A stretch of DNA of 64,000 nt. Source: Gemmatimonadales bacterium UBA4456. GTDB lineage: Bacteria > Gemmatimonadota > Gemmatimonadetes > Longimicrobiales > Gaopeijiaceae. A model generated the notes under the pieces. It had not been told where the DNA came from. It worked only from the letters and a program-made list of their open reading frames with translations, and ran no database searches. Position numbers and translations under genes: made by a program. The number at the start of each line of letters is the position of its first letter. The first letter of the stretch is position 1. The stretch covers positions 11,074-75,073 of the forward strand of contig DGOW01000050.1 in assembly GCA_002390225.1 (NCBI GenBank), given 5' to 3'. Of the stretch, positions 34,856 to 43,723 are shown piece after piece.

Positions 34856-36109
34856 TCAGCTGTTGGGGTCCAGGAGGACTTTCACCGATCCCGTCTTCCT
34901 TCGATTCGCGGCCGTGGAGAGCGCCTCACGGTACTGCTCCAGGGGGTATACGTGCGTGACCATCTGCTCGACGGGTGCACCGGTCTCCAACAGCATGTCG
35001 TGTGTAATCTGGAACGTATGTTCTGTTTTGCCTCGCCAGGACTCGTCGCCGTAGCACTGGAATCCCTGGACCTGAAGCTCGTTAGCCCACACGAAGGTCA
35101 GATCCAGTTTCGGGATCTCGGCTGCGCATCCGAGCAGGACGATCCGTCCCCGCACAGTGGCGTACCGGAGCGACTGCTTGATGGTCTGCTCGCTACCCAC
35201 GCAGTCAAAGATCAGCGGGAAGCCTCCGCCCGCGTAAACCTCGTCACCCACGATCGGCATGTAGGCGCTCGCCCCCGTCTCGATCATCGCATCTCGGGCT
35301 TCATCACCGGGAGAGATGACCGAGGATGCGCCGAACGCGCGCGCCATGTTCGCCTCGTGCTTGCGGCGAACCTGGGCGATCAACTCCCCCTTGAATCCTG
35401 TGGCCCGGAGCGCCCAGATGACCCCGAGAGCGATCGGCCCACTGCCGAGCACGAGGGCTGGCCCGTCTCCCAACGGTCGGGAGCGAAGCGCCGCGTGCAT
35501 GCCGACGGCCAACGGCTCCAGCAGGGAGGCCGTTCGGTCGGTCATGGCGTCGTCGATGGGAAAGAGCTGGGATTCGTGGGCGATCATGCGCTCGCCCCAT
35601 CCTCCTGGCAGACTTCCGTGATACCCGATGGTCATGCCGCGCTGGATCGGAGAACCAGCGATGAGTGTCTGGCCTTCGTCGCCGGCCCGTGTACACGTGG
35701 AGGGCAGGCCGTCGAAACACGACGGACATTGTTCCGTGCCGTGGAAGCCTCTGACCGCGCACGAAACACCGGGGTCGACCGCCACTCTCTGCCCCGGCTC
35801 GACGCGTGTCACCCCTGGACCTACGTCGACGACCCGGGCCAGCACCTCGTGTCCCAGCACGGCGGGAAAGGAACCGAATGGTTCCATCGCCGGACTCGAC
35901 TTGAGCGTAAGATTGCCGATGTCGGACCCACAAATGCCGGCCAGCAGGATTTCGAGCTTGACCCAGTGATCACCGGGCAGCTCAGGCTCCGGCACATCCT
36001 GAAAGCGCACGCCGCTGAGGCCGCCAAACAGGGCGGATTCAGTGACCCGGCCCAGACTTTTACCGATGACGTAGCTGGGAATCGTGACGTTGAATGTGAC
36101 GGCCTTCAT
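34856..36109 (-). CDS. Zinc-dependent medium-chain alcohol dehydrogenase
   Basis: 417 residues from the ATG at 36109, where alignment-like sequence starts (M-K-A-V-T-F); upstream in-frame sequence overlaps the DUF2007 gene and looks non-coding. It has catalytic zinc motifs G-I-C-G-S-D and L-G-H-E, a cysteine-rich lobe (C-A-V-R, C-P-S-C, C-T-R) for the structural zinc, and a G-S-G-P-I-A-L-G nucleotide fold. It is larger than the standard 350 residues because of insertions in the structural zinc loop. The substrate is unknown; threonine- or sorbitol-dehydrogenase relatives are possible. Confidence 0.88.
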   Translation of the reverse strand: MKAVTFNVTIPSYVIGKSLGRVTESALFGGLSGVRFQDVPEPELPGDHWVKLEILLAGICGSDIGNLTLKSSPAMEPFGSFPAVLGHEVLARVVDVGPGVTRVEPGQRVAVDPGVSCAVRGFHGTEQCPSCFDGLPSTCTRAGDEGQTLIAGSPIQRGMTIGYHGSLPGGWGERMIAHESQLFPIDDAMTDRTASLLEPLAVGMHAALRSRPLGDGPALVLGSGPIALGVIWALRATGFKGELIAQVRRKHEANMARAFGASSVISPGDEARDAMIETGASAYMPIVGDEVYAGGGFPLIFDCVGSEQTIKQSLRYATVRGRIVLLGCAAEIPKLDLTFVWANELQVQGFQCYGDESWRGKTEHTFQITHDMLLETGAPVEQMVTHVYPLEQYREALSTAANRRKTGSVKVLLDPNS

Positions 36110-36188
36110 GGGGCTCGTACCGGGATCGGTAGTTGGAGACGAGGCTGTAGAAGAATGAGCCCGGGCCGGGTCCGAGCAAGAGTCGCCT

Positions 36189-36764
36189 TCAGGGGGCGCT
36201 CCCTGACACCGCTCGCAGGAGGTCCCGCATAACACGCGGTGCCCACCCCACGATGCCCACGAGGATCAGAACAGCTGCCAGTGCCGCGGCGCTTACTTCG
36301 AGGGCCGGAGTCGACCCGTATGGGAACACTGCTCTTTCTAGGCCGGCAATGCCGATACCCGCGAGGATCGACAGTGATCTCGCACGGAAGGGCAGACCCG
36401 ATGCGCGACCACCGGGCTCGAGCCCGACTGGAGCGTACTCTGCAGCGATCGCCGCGCCCGGGTCAGCACTCGATGGTCGGGAAGCTCGCCGAGGCGCTGG
36501 ATGGTTCGGGCTACGAGGAGTCGAGAGACGCGGCGTGTGCTGGTCGTTGATGTCCAGTATGTCCCGCGCCGCTGCTTCGTCCCTGCCGAGAACCCAGAGT
36601 GTCGCTGCGGTGGATACCGATATCCCCATGGAGGGATCGTCGATCTGCAGCCGATAGGGGATCCCGGCGTCGTCGAGGAAGCCGGCAGCGAATTCCGCCT
36701 CATGACGCCATGAATACCGAGCGACGACGACCTCCTGAAGCCTGCGTTCGGTGTGCTGTGCCAA
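36189..36764 (-). CDS. DUF2007-like membrane protein, start disrupted or unusual
   Basis: 191 residues if started at the TTG at 36764. Residues 10-75 (V-V-V-A-R-Y-S-W-R-H-E-A-E-F, then G-I-P-Y-R-L-Q-I-D-D-P) fit the DUF2007 signal-transducer fold. A disordered Pro/Arg/Ser-rich linker and two C-terminal membrane helices (about 130-146 and 156-175) follow. The TTG has no ribosome site. Two codons upstream is an in-frame TGA, and beyond it lies an ATG with a perfect ribosome site (see 36768-36827). Confidence 0.65.
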   Translation of the reverse strand: MAQHTERRLQEVVVARYSWRHEAEFAAGFLDDAGIPYRLQIDDPSMGISVSTAATLWVLGRDEAAARDILDINDQHTPRLSTPRSPNHPAPRRASRPSSADPGAAIAAEYAPVGLEPGGRASGLPFRARSLSILAGIGIAGLERAVFPYGSTPALEVSAAALAAVLILVGIVGWAPRVMRDLLRAVSGSAP

Positions 36765-36767
36765 GGG

Positions 36768-36827
36768 TCAGAGGTGCTCGACGTACGCGACCCGTCGACC
36801 GGCATAGCTGATTGCGGCGTCGGACAT
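36768..36827 (-). pseudogene. Probable true 5' end of the DUF2007 gene, cut by an in-frame TGA
   Basis: An ATG at 36827 has an AAGGAG site 6 bases upstream and encodes 19 residues (M-S-D-A-A-I-S-Y-A-G-R-R-V-A-Y-V-E-H-L) before TGA at 36768-36770. The DUF2007 frame continues directly after it with no shift. Either a nonsense change or assembly error split the gene, or this is a small upstream peptide coupled to a TTG restart. Confidence 0.45.
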
Positions 36828-36915
36828 TCCCGACTCCTTCGATCCACACGCTGTGTCCCCAATGCCCAACCGGGCGGGTACGGGATTGATGAGCCTGTAC
36901 ATCTGAAGCATCCGG

Positions 36916-37029
36916 CTACCGACCTGGCCCCAGCAGGACCGCGTTCATGAACAGCAGCTGAGTTGCCTTGGCGTACGCCCGGTAGTTTGGGTCCTCTGCA
37001 AAACTGATGATCTGGCCACTGCCGTACAT
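36916..37029 (-). CDS. Possible small protein, 37 residues
   Basis: An ATG at 37029 with an AAGGA site about 6 bases upstream opens a 37-codon ORF ending in TAG. The product (starts [10 protein letters not shown]) has a balanced composition unlike the arginine-rich shadow frames nearby. No family was recognised. It lies upstream of the DUF2007 gene on the same strand, in a gap otherwise without genes. Coding status is uncertain. Confidence 0.3.
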   Translation of the reverse strand: MYGSGQIISFAEDPNYRAYAKATQLLFMNAVLLGPGR

Positions 37030-37141
37030 CGGCTGTTCCTTAAAAAGATGAGGGTCATCCGGACCGGTATCTAGCGGACAAGGTGCGCCAATATAGCTCG
37101 GGGGTCTGGAGGACCGCAGTGCGACACGATAGTCTCGGGGT

Positions 37142-37795
37142 ATGACAACTTCGATTCACGCTCGCGTCTTACGGCGCGCCGGCTGCGGTGCCCGCTCGTC
37201 GCTCGTTCCTCTTCTGATCGCCACGCTGTCCGCCTGTGGCGGTGCGGTGCCGGACGATGCCCCGACCGCCGATGCCCGGTCCGACCGGGAACGCGACCCG
37301 CAGCTCGTCTTCTGGTCGTCCCTTGAGTCGTTGTGTGGTCAGGCGTTCGAAGGTCGAGTGACTGAGAGTGTGCCCCCTGACCCCTCATTCGAGGCGGTAA
37401 CGCTCGTGATGCATGTTCGGTCCTGTGACCTGGCGGAAATTCGGATCCCGTTCCACGTGGGTGAGGACCGGTCGCGTACCTGGGTCATCACGCCAACCTC
37501 GGTGGGCCTCCGCCTGAAGCACGACCACCGGCATGAGGACGGCTCCGAGGACGAAGTCACCCAATACGGTGGAGATACACGTGGTCAGGGCGCTTCGATG
37601 GCTCAGGATTTCCTTGCCGACGCTCTGACTGCCAGCCTCGTCCCAGAAGCTGCGACCAACGTCTGGACGGTCGAAGTCCGGCCCGGTGAGGTTTTCGCCT
37701 ATGCGCTGCGCCGTGAGGGGACCGACCGCAGATTCAGGGTCGAATTCGATCTGGCGCAGCCCGTTGATTCGCCCCCGCCGCCTTGGGGAGGCTGA
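37142..37795 (+). CDS. Uncharacterised lipoprotein
   Basis: 217 residues, basic N-terminus and lipobox L-S-A-C-G near residue 30. The mature protein is about 185 residues, with [10 protein letters not shown], a [11 protein letters not shown] segment near 130 and a proline-rich end. The family looks like small outer-membrane-linked secreted proteins of unknown function. No operon partner. The 215 bases after it (37796-38010) hold no clear gene. Confidence 0.75.
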   Translation: MTTSIHARVLRRAGCGARSSLVPLLIATLSACGGAVPDDAPTADARSDRERDPQLVFWSSLESLCGQAFEGRVTESVPPDPSFEAVTLVMHVRSCDLAEIRIPFHVGEDRSRTWVITPTSVGLRLKHDHRHEDGSEDEVTQYGGDTRGQGASMAQDFLADALTASLVPEAATNVWTVEVRPGEVFAYALRREGTDRRFRVEFDLAQPVDSPPPPWGG

Positions 37796-38010
37796 GCTGC
37801 ACGAGGATGCACTATTCGGAGGCAAGCTGAGGCCTGGGGCGTCGACGGTCGGCCGTGAACAAGACGGGTCCCGAGAGGTAAGCCTATGAAGTTGCAGCGT
37901 ATGTGAAGTGGTGCCGGGCGATCTTTTCGACACTCGCGTTGTATCATGAGAAAGTTCAAAATGGGTATGTTCAAAGCTGTGAGTGAAACACCGGTCCGGA
38001 GGTTTTTGGT

Positions 38011-38826
38011 ATGAAGCACGGACGCGATCGAGCGGTCGGTGCGTGGGTGCTCGCTTTGGTGATGCTGATGATTGGCGGCGTTGCGACGCCGGTTCATGCA
38101 CAGACAATCAGCGGAACGCTGATGGAGGTGGAGACCGGTCAACCGATCTCTCTCGGTCTCGTCATCATGATGACCGAGGCGGGCGACTCGGTCACCTCTG
38201 GCGTGTCAAATGGACAGGGCCAGTTCTCGCTCACGGCACCTGAGGGAGGATCATTCCTCCTCGTAGCCTCGGCGTTCGGTTTCAAGGAGACGGCGGCTGG
38301 CGTGTTCGAGCTCGGCGCTGACGGGGAAATGGCTATCGATTTCCGGATCGCAGCGGCTCCGATGCCCATCGACGGAATTCTGGTTTCCCTGCAGCGCCCG
38401 GCGCTCCAGCACCAGCTCGTGAAGAACGGCTTCGTCCGGCGGGTAACCCGTGGACTGGGACGGTTCATCACACCCGTCATGATCGAAGAATCCCCGGCGC
38501 TCACATCGGAGGACCTGTTCCGTGGCATCCCGGGTGTCGGACTCGTTTATCCCCAGGGCGGCATCAACTCCTTTCAGGGCGCGACCGTCCGGTTGGCGGG
38601 GACAGGGCAGTACTGCACACCAACGATCTATCTCGACGGGACGAGGCTTTCCGTCCAGATGACCGCATCTATGCCGATGGAGGTAATCGCGCCGCTTCAG
38701 ACCATCGACGCCGTCGAGATCTACCGACGGCCAGCCGAGGTTCCTGTGGAGTACGGCATGACCCAGTCCGGCTCGGGCCAGGGCGGCAATTGCGGCGTCA
38801 TCGTCCTCTGGACCCGGACCCGATAG
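38011..38826 (+). CDS. Secreted CarboxypepD_reg plus TonB-plug-like protein without a barrel
   Basis: 271 residues, signal peptide ending at V-H-A-Q. Residues 30-110 form a carboxypeptidase-regulatory-like beta sandwich (I-S-G-T-L-M-E-V-E-T-G-Q-P-I). Residues 165-265 resemble the plug domain of TonB receptors (L-F-R-G-I-P-G-V, then P-T-I-Y-L-D-G and I-D-A-V-E-I-Y-R). The outer-membrane barrel is missing: the protein stops where it should start. It may bind ligands in the periplasm or at the surface. The last 37 bases overlap the next gene. Confidence 0.8.
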   Translation: MKHGRDRAVGAWVLALVMLMIGGVATPVHAQTISGTLMEVETGQPISLGLVIMMTEAGDSVTSGVSNGQGQFSLTAPEGGSFLLVASAFGFKETAAGVFELGADGEMAIDFRIAAAPMPIDGILVSLQRPALQHQLVKNGFVRRVTRGLGRFITPVMIEESPALTSEDLFRGIPGVGLVYPQGGINSFQGATVRLAGTGQYCTPTIYLDGTRLSVQMTASMPMEVIAPLQTIDAVEIYRRPAEVPVEYGMTQSGSGQGGNCGVIVLWTRTR

Positions 38827-40061
38827 TCCAGAGTCCGAGGGCACGCTGGGCGGCGTGGATCGTCGTCTTCCTGCTCATCGGTACATCGTGGGCATGCGAC
38901 CCGGCTCCGACGGACTCCCTGGAGCAAGGACTCGCCTCGGCCGACTCCCTGGTCGCCCTCTGGGTCAACGAGGGCCGCATTCCCGGTGCTGTGCTTCTGG
39001 TCGCGCGCTACGGTGCGGTTCGACACCGGGCTGCGTACGGTCTCGCCTCGGCAGTGGATTCGGTGCAGATGAGTCCGTTGACGGTCTTCGACCTGGCCTC
39101 CGTGACGAAGGTCATGGCGACGACGTTCGCCCTCATGGTGCTCTCCGAGCACGGGCGGGTCGACGTCGAAGCACCGGTTTCAACGTATCTCCCCGAGTTC
39201 CGGGGCGATGGCCGTGACGATGTCACGGTTCGCCATCTGCTGACCCATCGATCCGGGCTACCACAGTGGGTGCCAACCTACTATCACGCATCTGACCGGG
39301 ACGAGGCATACGACTACATCCGCTCGCTCCCTCTCACGTGGCGCGTTGGTGAAGAACGGCACTACAGTGACCTTGGCTTCATGCTGCTGGGCCGGCTTGT
39401 GGAGGAGGTGAGCGGTCAGACGCTAGACGCGTTCGTACGGGCGCAGATCTATGCCCCTCTGGGGCTGGGCGAGACCCGTTTCCGACCCTTGGACGAAGGC
39501 GGGGCCAGCGCGGGTGCGGCCTCCGAGGAAGGTCCTGTCTTTGCCCGGACCTCTCGTGGAAATCCATTCGAGCAGCGGATGGTGCACGACCCGGACTTCG
39601 GATACCGGATCGCAGGCGACCCGAACTCCTGGTCCGAGTGGCGAACGGACTGGTTGAACGGAGAGGTGAATGACGGCAACGCATTCCACGCGTTCCGCGG
39701 TGTAGCAGGACACGCAGGCCTTTTCTCGACTGCCGATGACCTGGGTGTCCTGCTTCATGTGATGCTGAATGGGGGTGAGCACGCGGGTGTCCGCCTCCTG
39801 TCACCTGAGACCGTCGCAGCCTTCCTCGAGCCCACCGGTGACCGACAGGCACTCGGGTGGCAGCTACCGGGATACGGTCCCGGCAGTGCGTTCGGGCACA
39901 CTGGCTTCACCGGAACGTTCGTGCTCGGAGTGCAGGCTGAGGGTCTGGCGCTTGTTCTTCTGACGAATCGGCAGAACTTCGGCGTCGACGAAGAATCTCA
40001 GTATCCCGACGTCGGGCCGCTCCAACGGGCGGTCACAGCGGCCGTAACTGGAATCGACTGA
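38790..40061 (+). CDS. Serine hydrolase, class C beta-lactamase fold, lipoprotein
   Basis: 423 residues from a TTG at 38790 inside the preceding gene; no better start was found. A lipobox-like end, G-T-S-W-A-C (Cys36), follows a membrane stretch. S-V-T-K (Ser104, Lys107) is the nucleophile motif, Y-S-D replaces the usual Y-x-N/S near 190, and a late G-H-T-G-F-T-G replaces K-T-G. This pattern is that of esterases and D-aminopeptidases rather than true beta-lactamases. Confidence 0.85.
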   Translation: MRRHRPLDPDPIVQSPRARWAAWIVVFLLIGTSWACDPAPTDSLEQGLASADSLVALWVNEGRIPGAVLLVARYGAVRHRAAYGLASAVDSVQMSPLTVFDLASVTKVMATTFALMVLSEHGRVDVEAPVSTYLPEFRGDGRDDVTVRHLLTHRSGLPQWVPTYYHASDRDEAYDYIRSLPLTWRVGEERHYSDLGFMLLGRLVEEVSGQTLDAFVRAQIYAPLGLGETRFRPLDEGGASAGAASEEGPVFARTSRGNPFEQRMVHDPDFGYRIAGDPNSWSEWRTDWLNGEVNDGNAFHAFRGVAGHAGLFSTADDLGVLLHVMLNGGEHAGVRLLSPETVAAFLEPTGDRQALGWQLPGYGPGSAFGHTGFTGTFVLGVQAEGLALVLLTNRQNFGVDEESQYPDVGPLQRAVTAAVTGID

Positions 40062-40103
40062 TCAGGCTCCTCTGATCCTTACCTCATCAACCGAACAAAT
40101 CTC

Positions 40104-42254
40104 ATGATCTGTCAGCGTGCGTTTTCGACCCTAGCCCTCCTTACCCTTACCGCACTTTTTTCCGGAGTTTCCACGGCGGACGTCCGCGCGCAGAACTCCG
40201 TGCAGATTGATGCCCCCGTAGGATTCGCTGCTGATCATGCGTCGCGGCAGGCATTTTGTGAGGCGCGATTCATTGAGCTTCCCTCGGGCGATACGTTCCG
40301 TGAACACCTGCGGATCATCACCTCCACCCCGCACCCGACGGGCTCAGCGGCGCAGATAGAGGTCGGTCACTATCTCGGGCGGGCGATGAAGGCGGCCGGG
40401 ATGACCGTTCGCGAGCACCCGTACGACGTGTATCTGCCGCAGCTCACCGATGACGTGGAGGCGCACATCGTCACTCCCGTCGCAATGCGGTTGAATAATC
40501 GTGAGGCGGCGTTGGCTGAAGACCGGTTCTCCGGGCACCCGGACCTGCTCAATGGCTGGAACGCCTTTTCCGGGAGCGGCGACGTGACGGGTGAGGTCGT
40601 CTACGCCAACTATGGAACGCGAGCGGACTACCGCGCGCTCGATTCGATGGGGATCTCGCTCGAGGACAAGATCGTCATCGCGCGATACGGTGGAAATTTC
40701 CGGGGCTTCAAGGTTCTGTTCGCCGAAGAGCGTGGCGCCTCGGGTGTCATCATGTTCAATGACGCTCCCGAGGTCGAAGAGGATGCGTACCCTGAGGGCC
40801 CGATGCTCAATGGGGAGATCATTCAGCGGGGTTCCGTGCTCACCCTCAATTGGACGGGTGACCCCCTCACTCCGTTCGTCCCGGCTCTTCCCGTCGACGG
40901 GCCGGTTCAGGTCGAACGCCTGGACCCGGATGAGGTTGGCCTGCACACCATCCCCGTCCTGCCGATCGGCTACAACGCCGCCTCGGAGATTCTGTCTCGC
41001 ATGGAGGGTGACGTCGGACCGGAGGAATGGCAGGGTGGTCTCGATCTGCGCTACAGGATCACTGGCGGCCCGGAGCTCACGGTTCGCGTCCGGGTGAATC
41101 AGCCGAAGGCCCTTACAAGGGCGACCAATGTAGTGGGCACGTTCGTGGGGAGTGAGTTCCCTGACGAGTGGATCATCCTTGGTGCGCACTACGACCCGTG
41201 GGGCTTCGGAGCTGTCGATCCCAATGGGGGAACGGCGATGCTGCTCACTCTCGCCGAAGCGCTGGGTCAGCTAGCGGATGAAGGGTGCCGGCCGCGTCGG
41301 TCGATCATGATCGCCCACTGGGACGCCGAGGAGTACGGGGTGATTGGCTCGTCGGAATGGGTTGAGGAATATCTCGAGCCACTGACGAACGGAGCCGTTG
41401 CGTACATCAATGCCGATGCGGCTGTCTCGGGGCCGAACTTCGGGTCCTCCTCCTCCCCGTCTCTCAAGCAGCCGATTCTCGACGCGATCCGCGATACGCC
41501 GTATCCGAACGAAGGACGGAGCGTGTACGAGTGGTGGGCTGAGCGCGCCGACGATGGCGTCCCGGTCATGGGGAATCTCGGCGGTGGTTCGGACCATATC
41601 GCCTTCTATACCCACGCCGGCATTCCGTCTGCGGGGCTTAGCTCGGGCGGACGCAGCGGGATCTACCATTCGAACTACGACAATTTTGCGTGGTTCGAGC
41701 GCTTCGGAGATCCTGAGTGGATCTACGGCCCGATGCTGGCCACCGTCGATGGTCTACTGGCGCTTCGCCTCGCGAACGCCGACCTGCTGCCGTACGACGT
41801 CACGCGGTATGCGGTGGATACGCGCACGCATGTGAACACGCTCTTTGAGGTCGCAGAGTTCCGACGGATCGAGGTGAATCTCGACCGCCTGGTTGCGTCC
41901 ACGATGGACCTGGAGCGGGCAGCAGCTGAACTGGATGCGGCACGTACAGCCCGGGTGGCTGCGAGCAGCGTACCAAGCGCGACCGCAGAAGCCATCAACG
42001 CCGGTTTCATTGGTCTGGAGAAAGCCTGGCTCGATGAGCGTGGATTGCAGGATCGGCCTTGGAGTCGCTCGCTTTATGTCTCGCCTGACCCGTTCAGCGG
42101 CTACGCATCATGGATGCTGCCGGGACTCCGCTACGAGATCGAGACGGATGATCCGGGTGACGTGCCGCAATGGGAGACGCGGTATGTAGCCGCCATCGAT
42201 CGCCTGACAGCTCAGATGGATGCGCTGACCACACTCATCCAGGAGGGGATGTGA
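40104..42254 (+). CDS. Glutamate carboxypeptidase II-like M28 peptidase
   Basis: 716 residues with signal peptide. The domains are a split M28 catalytic domain, a PA domain (about 190-330, with G-K/D-K-I-V-I-A-R-Y-G) and a C-terminal helical TFR-dimer-like domain. The zinc ligands are in G-A-H-Y-D-P-W, D-P-N-G-G, D-A-E-E-Y-G and G-G-G-S-D-H. This is the layout of PSMA/GCPII, which removes C-terminal glutamate or trims dipeptides. The GTG of the next gene overlaps its stop. Confidence 0.9.
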   Translation: MICQRAFSTLALLTLTALFSGVSTADVRAQNSVQIDAPVGFAADHASRQAFCEARFIELPSGDTFREHLRIITSTPHPTGSAAQIEVGHYLGRAMKAAGMTVREHPYDVYLPQLTDDVEAHIVTPVAMRLNNREAALAEDRFSGHPDLLNGWNAFSGSGDVTGEVVYANYGTRADYRALDSMGISLEDKIVIARYGGNFRGFKVLFAEERGASGVIMFNDAPEVEEDAYPEGPMLNGEIIQRGSVLTLNWTGDPLTPFVPALPVDGPVQVERLDPDEVGLHTIPVLPIGYNAASEILSRMEGDVGPEEWQGGLDLRYRITGGPELTVRVRVNQPKALTRATNVVGTFVGSEFPDEWIILGAHYDPWGFGAVDPNGGTAMLLTLAEALGQLADEGCRPRRSIMIAHWDAEEYGVIGSSEWVEEYLEPLTNGAVAYINADAAVSGPNFGSSSSPSLKQPILDAIRDTPYPNEGRSVYEWWAERADDGVPVMGNLGGGSDHIAFYTHAGIPSAGLSSGGRSGIYHSNYDNFAWFERFGDPEWIYGPMLATVDGLLALRLANADLLPYDVTRYAVDTRTHVNTLFEVAEFRRIEVNLDRLVASTMDLERAAAELDAARTARVAASSVPSATAEAINAGFIGLEKAWLDERGLQDRPWSRSLYVSPDPFSGYASWMLPGLRYEIETDDPGDVPQWETRYVAAIDRLTAQMDALTTLIQEGM

Positions 42255-42544
42255 GCGTGCGCGAGACCCTGAGCGGGGATGCACTCGAGGCGGCCGTCGC
42301 CGGACTCGACGGCTGGGCTGTCCGCGACGGCAAGCTGCACAAGGAGTATCGTTTCGCCGACTTTGTGACAGCGTTCGGTTTCATGGCTGCTGCCGCTTTG
42401 TGCGCCGAGAGAAAGAACCACCATCCGGAGTGGTTCAACGTCTACAACACCGTGCGTGTGGACCTGAGCACGCATGACGCCGGCGGGATTACGACGTGGG
42501 ACGTCGAGCTGGCTGAAGAGTTCGACAAGATCTCGAACTCCTAG
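42251..42544 (+). CDS. phhB: 4a-hydroxytetrahydrobiopterin dehydratase (pterin carbinolamine dehydratase)
   Basis: 97 residues from the GTG overlapping the previous stop. The diagnostic motif H-H-P-E-W-x-N-V-Y-N, followed by S-T-H-D-A-G-G-I-T, covers the catalytic histidines. It recycles the pterin cofactor of aromatic amino acid hydroxylases, but no hydroxylase is in this window. A second role in molybdopterin-related chemistry is known for some homologues. Confidence 0.94.
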   Translation: MSVRETLSGDALEAAVAGLDGWAVRDGKLHKEYRFADFVTAFGFMAAAALCAERKNHHPEWFNVYNTVRVDLSTHDAGGITTWDVELAEEFDKISNS

Positions 42545-42550
42545 TCTGGA

Positions 42551-42571
42551 TCCGGGCAGTCAGTGCCCGGA
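42551..42571. terminator. Hairpin between convergent phhB and apt
   Basis: An 8-bp stem (42551-42558 with 42564-42571) around a 5-base loop covers the apt stop codon. There is no T-tract on either side, so it is a terminator candidate by position more than by sequence. Confidence 0.4.
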
Positions 42572-43093
42572 GAAGTCGCACAACGCGAAGACGTCACAGC
42601 CACCTGCGCGCAACTTGTCTGAGCCGCCCAGATCGGGCAGGTCGATGACGAAGCACGCCTCGTGAACCTGTCCGCCTCCCTGTTCGATCAGTTCTATGCC
42701 GGCCAGAGCTGTCCCGCCCGTGGCGATCAGGTCATCGATCAGCAACACCTCAGTTCCGGCTGAGACCGCGTCGACTTGCATCTCCAAACGATCCGATCCG
42801 TACTCAAGTTCGTATTCGACCCCGATCACGTCCCCGGGTAGCTTCCCGGCCTTCCTGAGCGGTACGAAACCGACGCCGAGTTCGTATGCGACGGCGGTTC
42901 CGAAGATGAACCCTCGGGCCTCGATTCCAGCGACGATGTCGATCGGGCGGTCGATATAGCGGTGGACGATGAGATCGATCGTCATGCGCAGGCCGCGCGG
43001 ATCTTCGAGGAGTCCGGTGACGTCCCGGAACAGGATCCCCGGCTTCGGATAGTCAGGAATCGTGCGGATGAATGATGAGATCGTTGGGCTCAT
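42560..43093 (-). CDS. apt: Adenine phosphoribosyltransferase
   Basis: 177 residues, the standard length. The PRPP-binding loop V-L-L-I-D-D-L-I-A-T-G-G-T-A near residue 118 and an upstream G-I-E-A-R-G-F-I-F-G segment identify it. It makes AMP from adenine and PRPP (purine salvage). Its ATG overlaps the preceding GNAT gene by 4 bases. Confidence 0.95.
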   Translation of the reverse strand: MSPTISSFIRTIPDYPKPGILFRDVTGLLEDPRGLRMTIDLIVHRYIDRPIDIVAGIEARGFIFGTAVAYELGVGFVPLRKAGKLPGDVIGVEYELEYGSDRLEMQVDAVSAGTEVLLIDDLIATGGTALAGIELIEQGGGQVHEACFVIDLPDLGGSDKLRAGGCDVFALCDFSGH

Positions 43094-43656
43094 AGTTCCT
43101 CGCCATCGAACCTCAGGTGATATCGCTCGGCCTTGAACCCCTCGGGTGTACCTTCGTCGATCTTGGTCCCGCCGTCCGGCCGGAAACCACGCCGAGCGTA
43201 GAAGGCTCTGGCCCGCGTGTTAATCTCGAGGACCCAGAGTACCAGTTCCGTGAACCCGAGGTCCCGGGCTCGCTGAACGCCAGCGTCACAGAGAGCGCTG
43301 CCCAAGCCGGAGCGCCAGTGGTCAGGATCGATATACAGTGTCGGCATCTCAGCGACGCTCCCGGCCGACATGTCACTATCGGTGGCCGCACGCACAGTCA
43401 CGAATCCGACGATTCGGTCGTTACGCTCTGCGACCAAACAATGGATCTCGGAGTTCGCTAGCCACCGGCTCCACCGGGCGACACGGTCCGCACGACCTGA
43501 ACCCGGAGGGGGCCAGTTCGATACATGAGAACTGTATGCCGCTTCACGAGACGAAAAATGCACAGCCTCGATCGAGGCTGCGTCGTCAACAGCCGCATTT
43601 CGGATGTGCTCGACGGCGGCGACGTCACCGCTGGATTGGGATCTACTGGAACTCAT
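43090..43656 (-). CDS. GNAT-family N-acetyltransferase
   Basis: 188 residues. Motif A (Y-I-D-P-D-H-W-R-S-G-L-G-S-A-L near 110-125) binds acetyl-CoA, and R-A-R-A-F-Y-A-R-R-G-F is motif B. The acceptor substrate is unknown. It is translationally coupled to apt. Confidence 0.9.
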   Translation of the reverse strand: MSSSRSQSSGDVAAVEHIRNAAVDDAASIEAVHFSSREAAYSSHVSNWPPPGSGRADRVARWSRWLANSEIHCLVAERNDRIVGFVTVRAATDSDMSAGSVAEMPTLYIDPDHWRSGLGSALCDAGVQRARDLGFTELVLWVLEINTRARAFYARRGFRPDGGTKIDEGTPEGFKAERYHLRFDGEEL

Positions 43657-43723
43657 TCTGCAACATGTGTTCCGGTGGCCTCACGGATCAAGCGAAACGG
43701 ACGTCGGGTTGCGTTCAGGTCGG

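Noticed and set aside
34952..36232. 426-codon plus-strand ORF opposite the alcohol dehydrogenase
   Set aside because: No recognisable motif; the minus strand has all the zinc and nucleotide motifs of an MDR enzyme.
37385..38107. 240-codon minus-strand ORF across the lipoprotein and the following gap
   Set aside because: Ser/Arg/Pro/His-rich, no start signal, overlaps a lipoprotein with a good signal peptide on the other strand.
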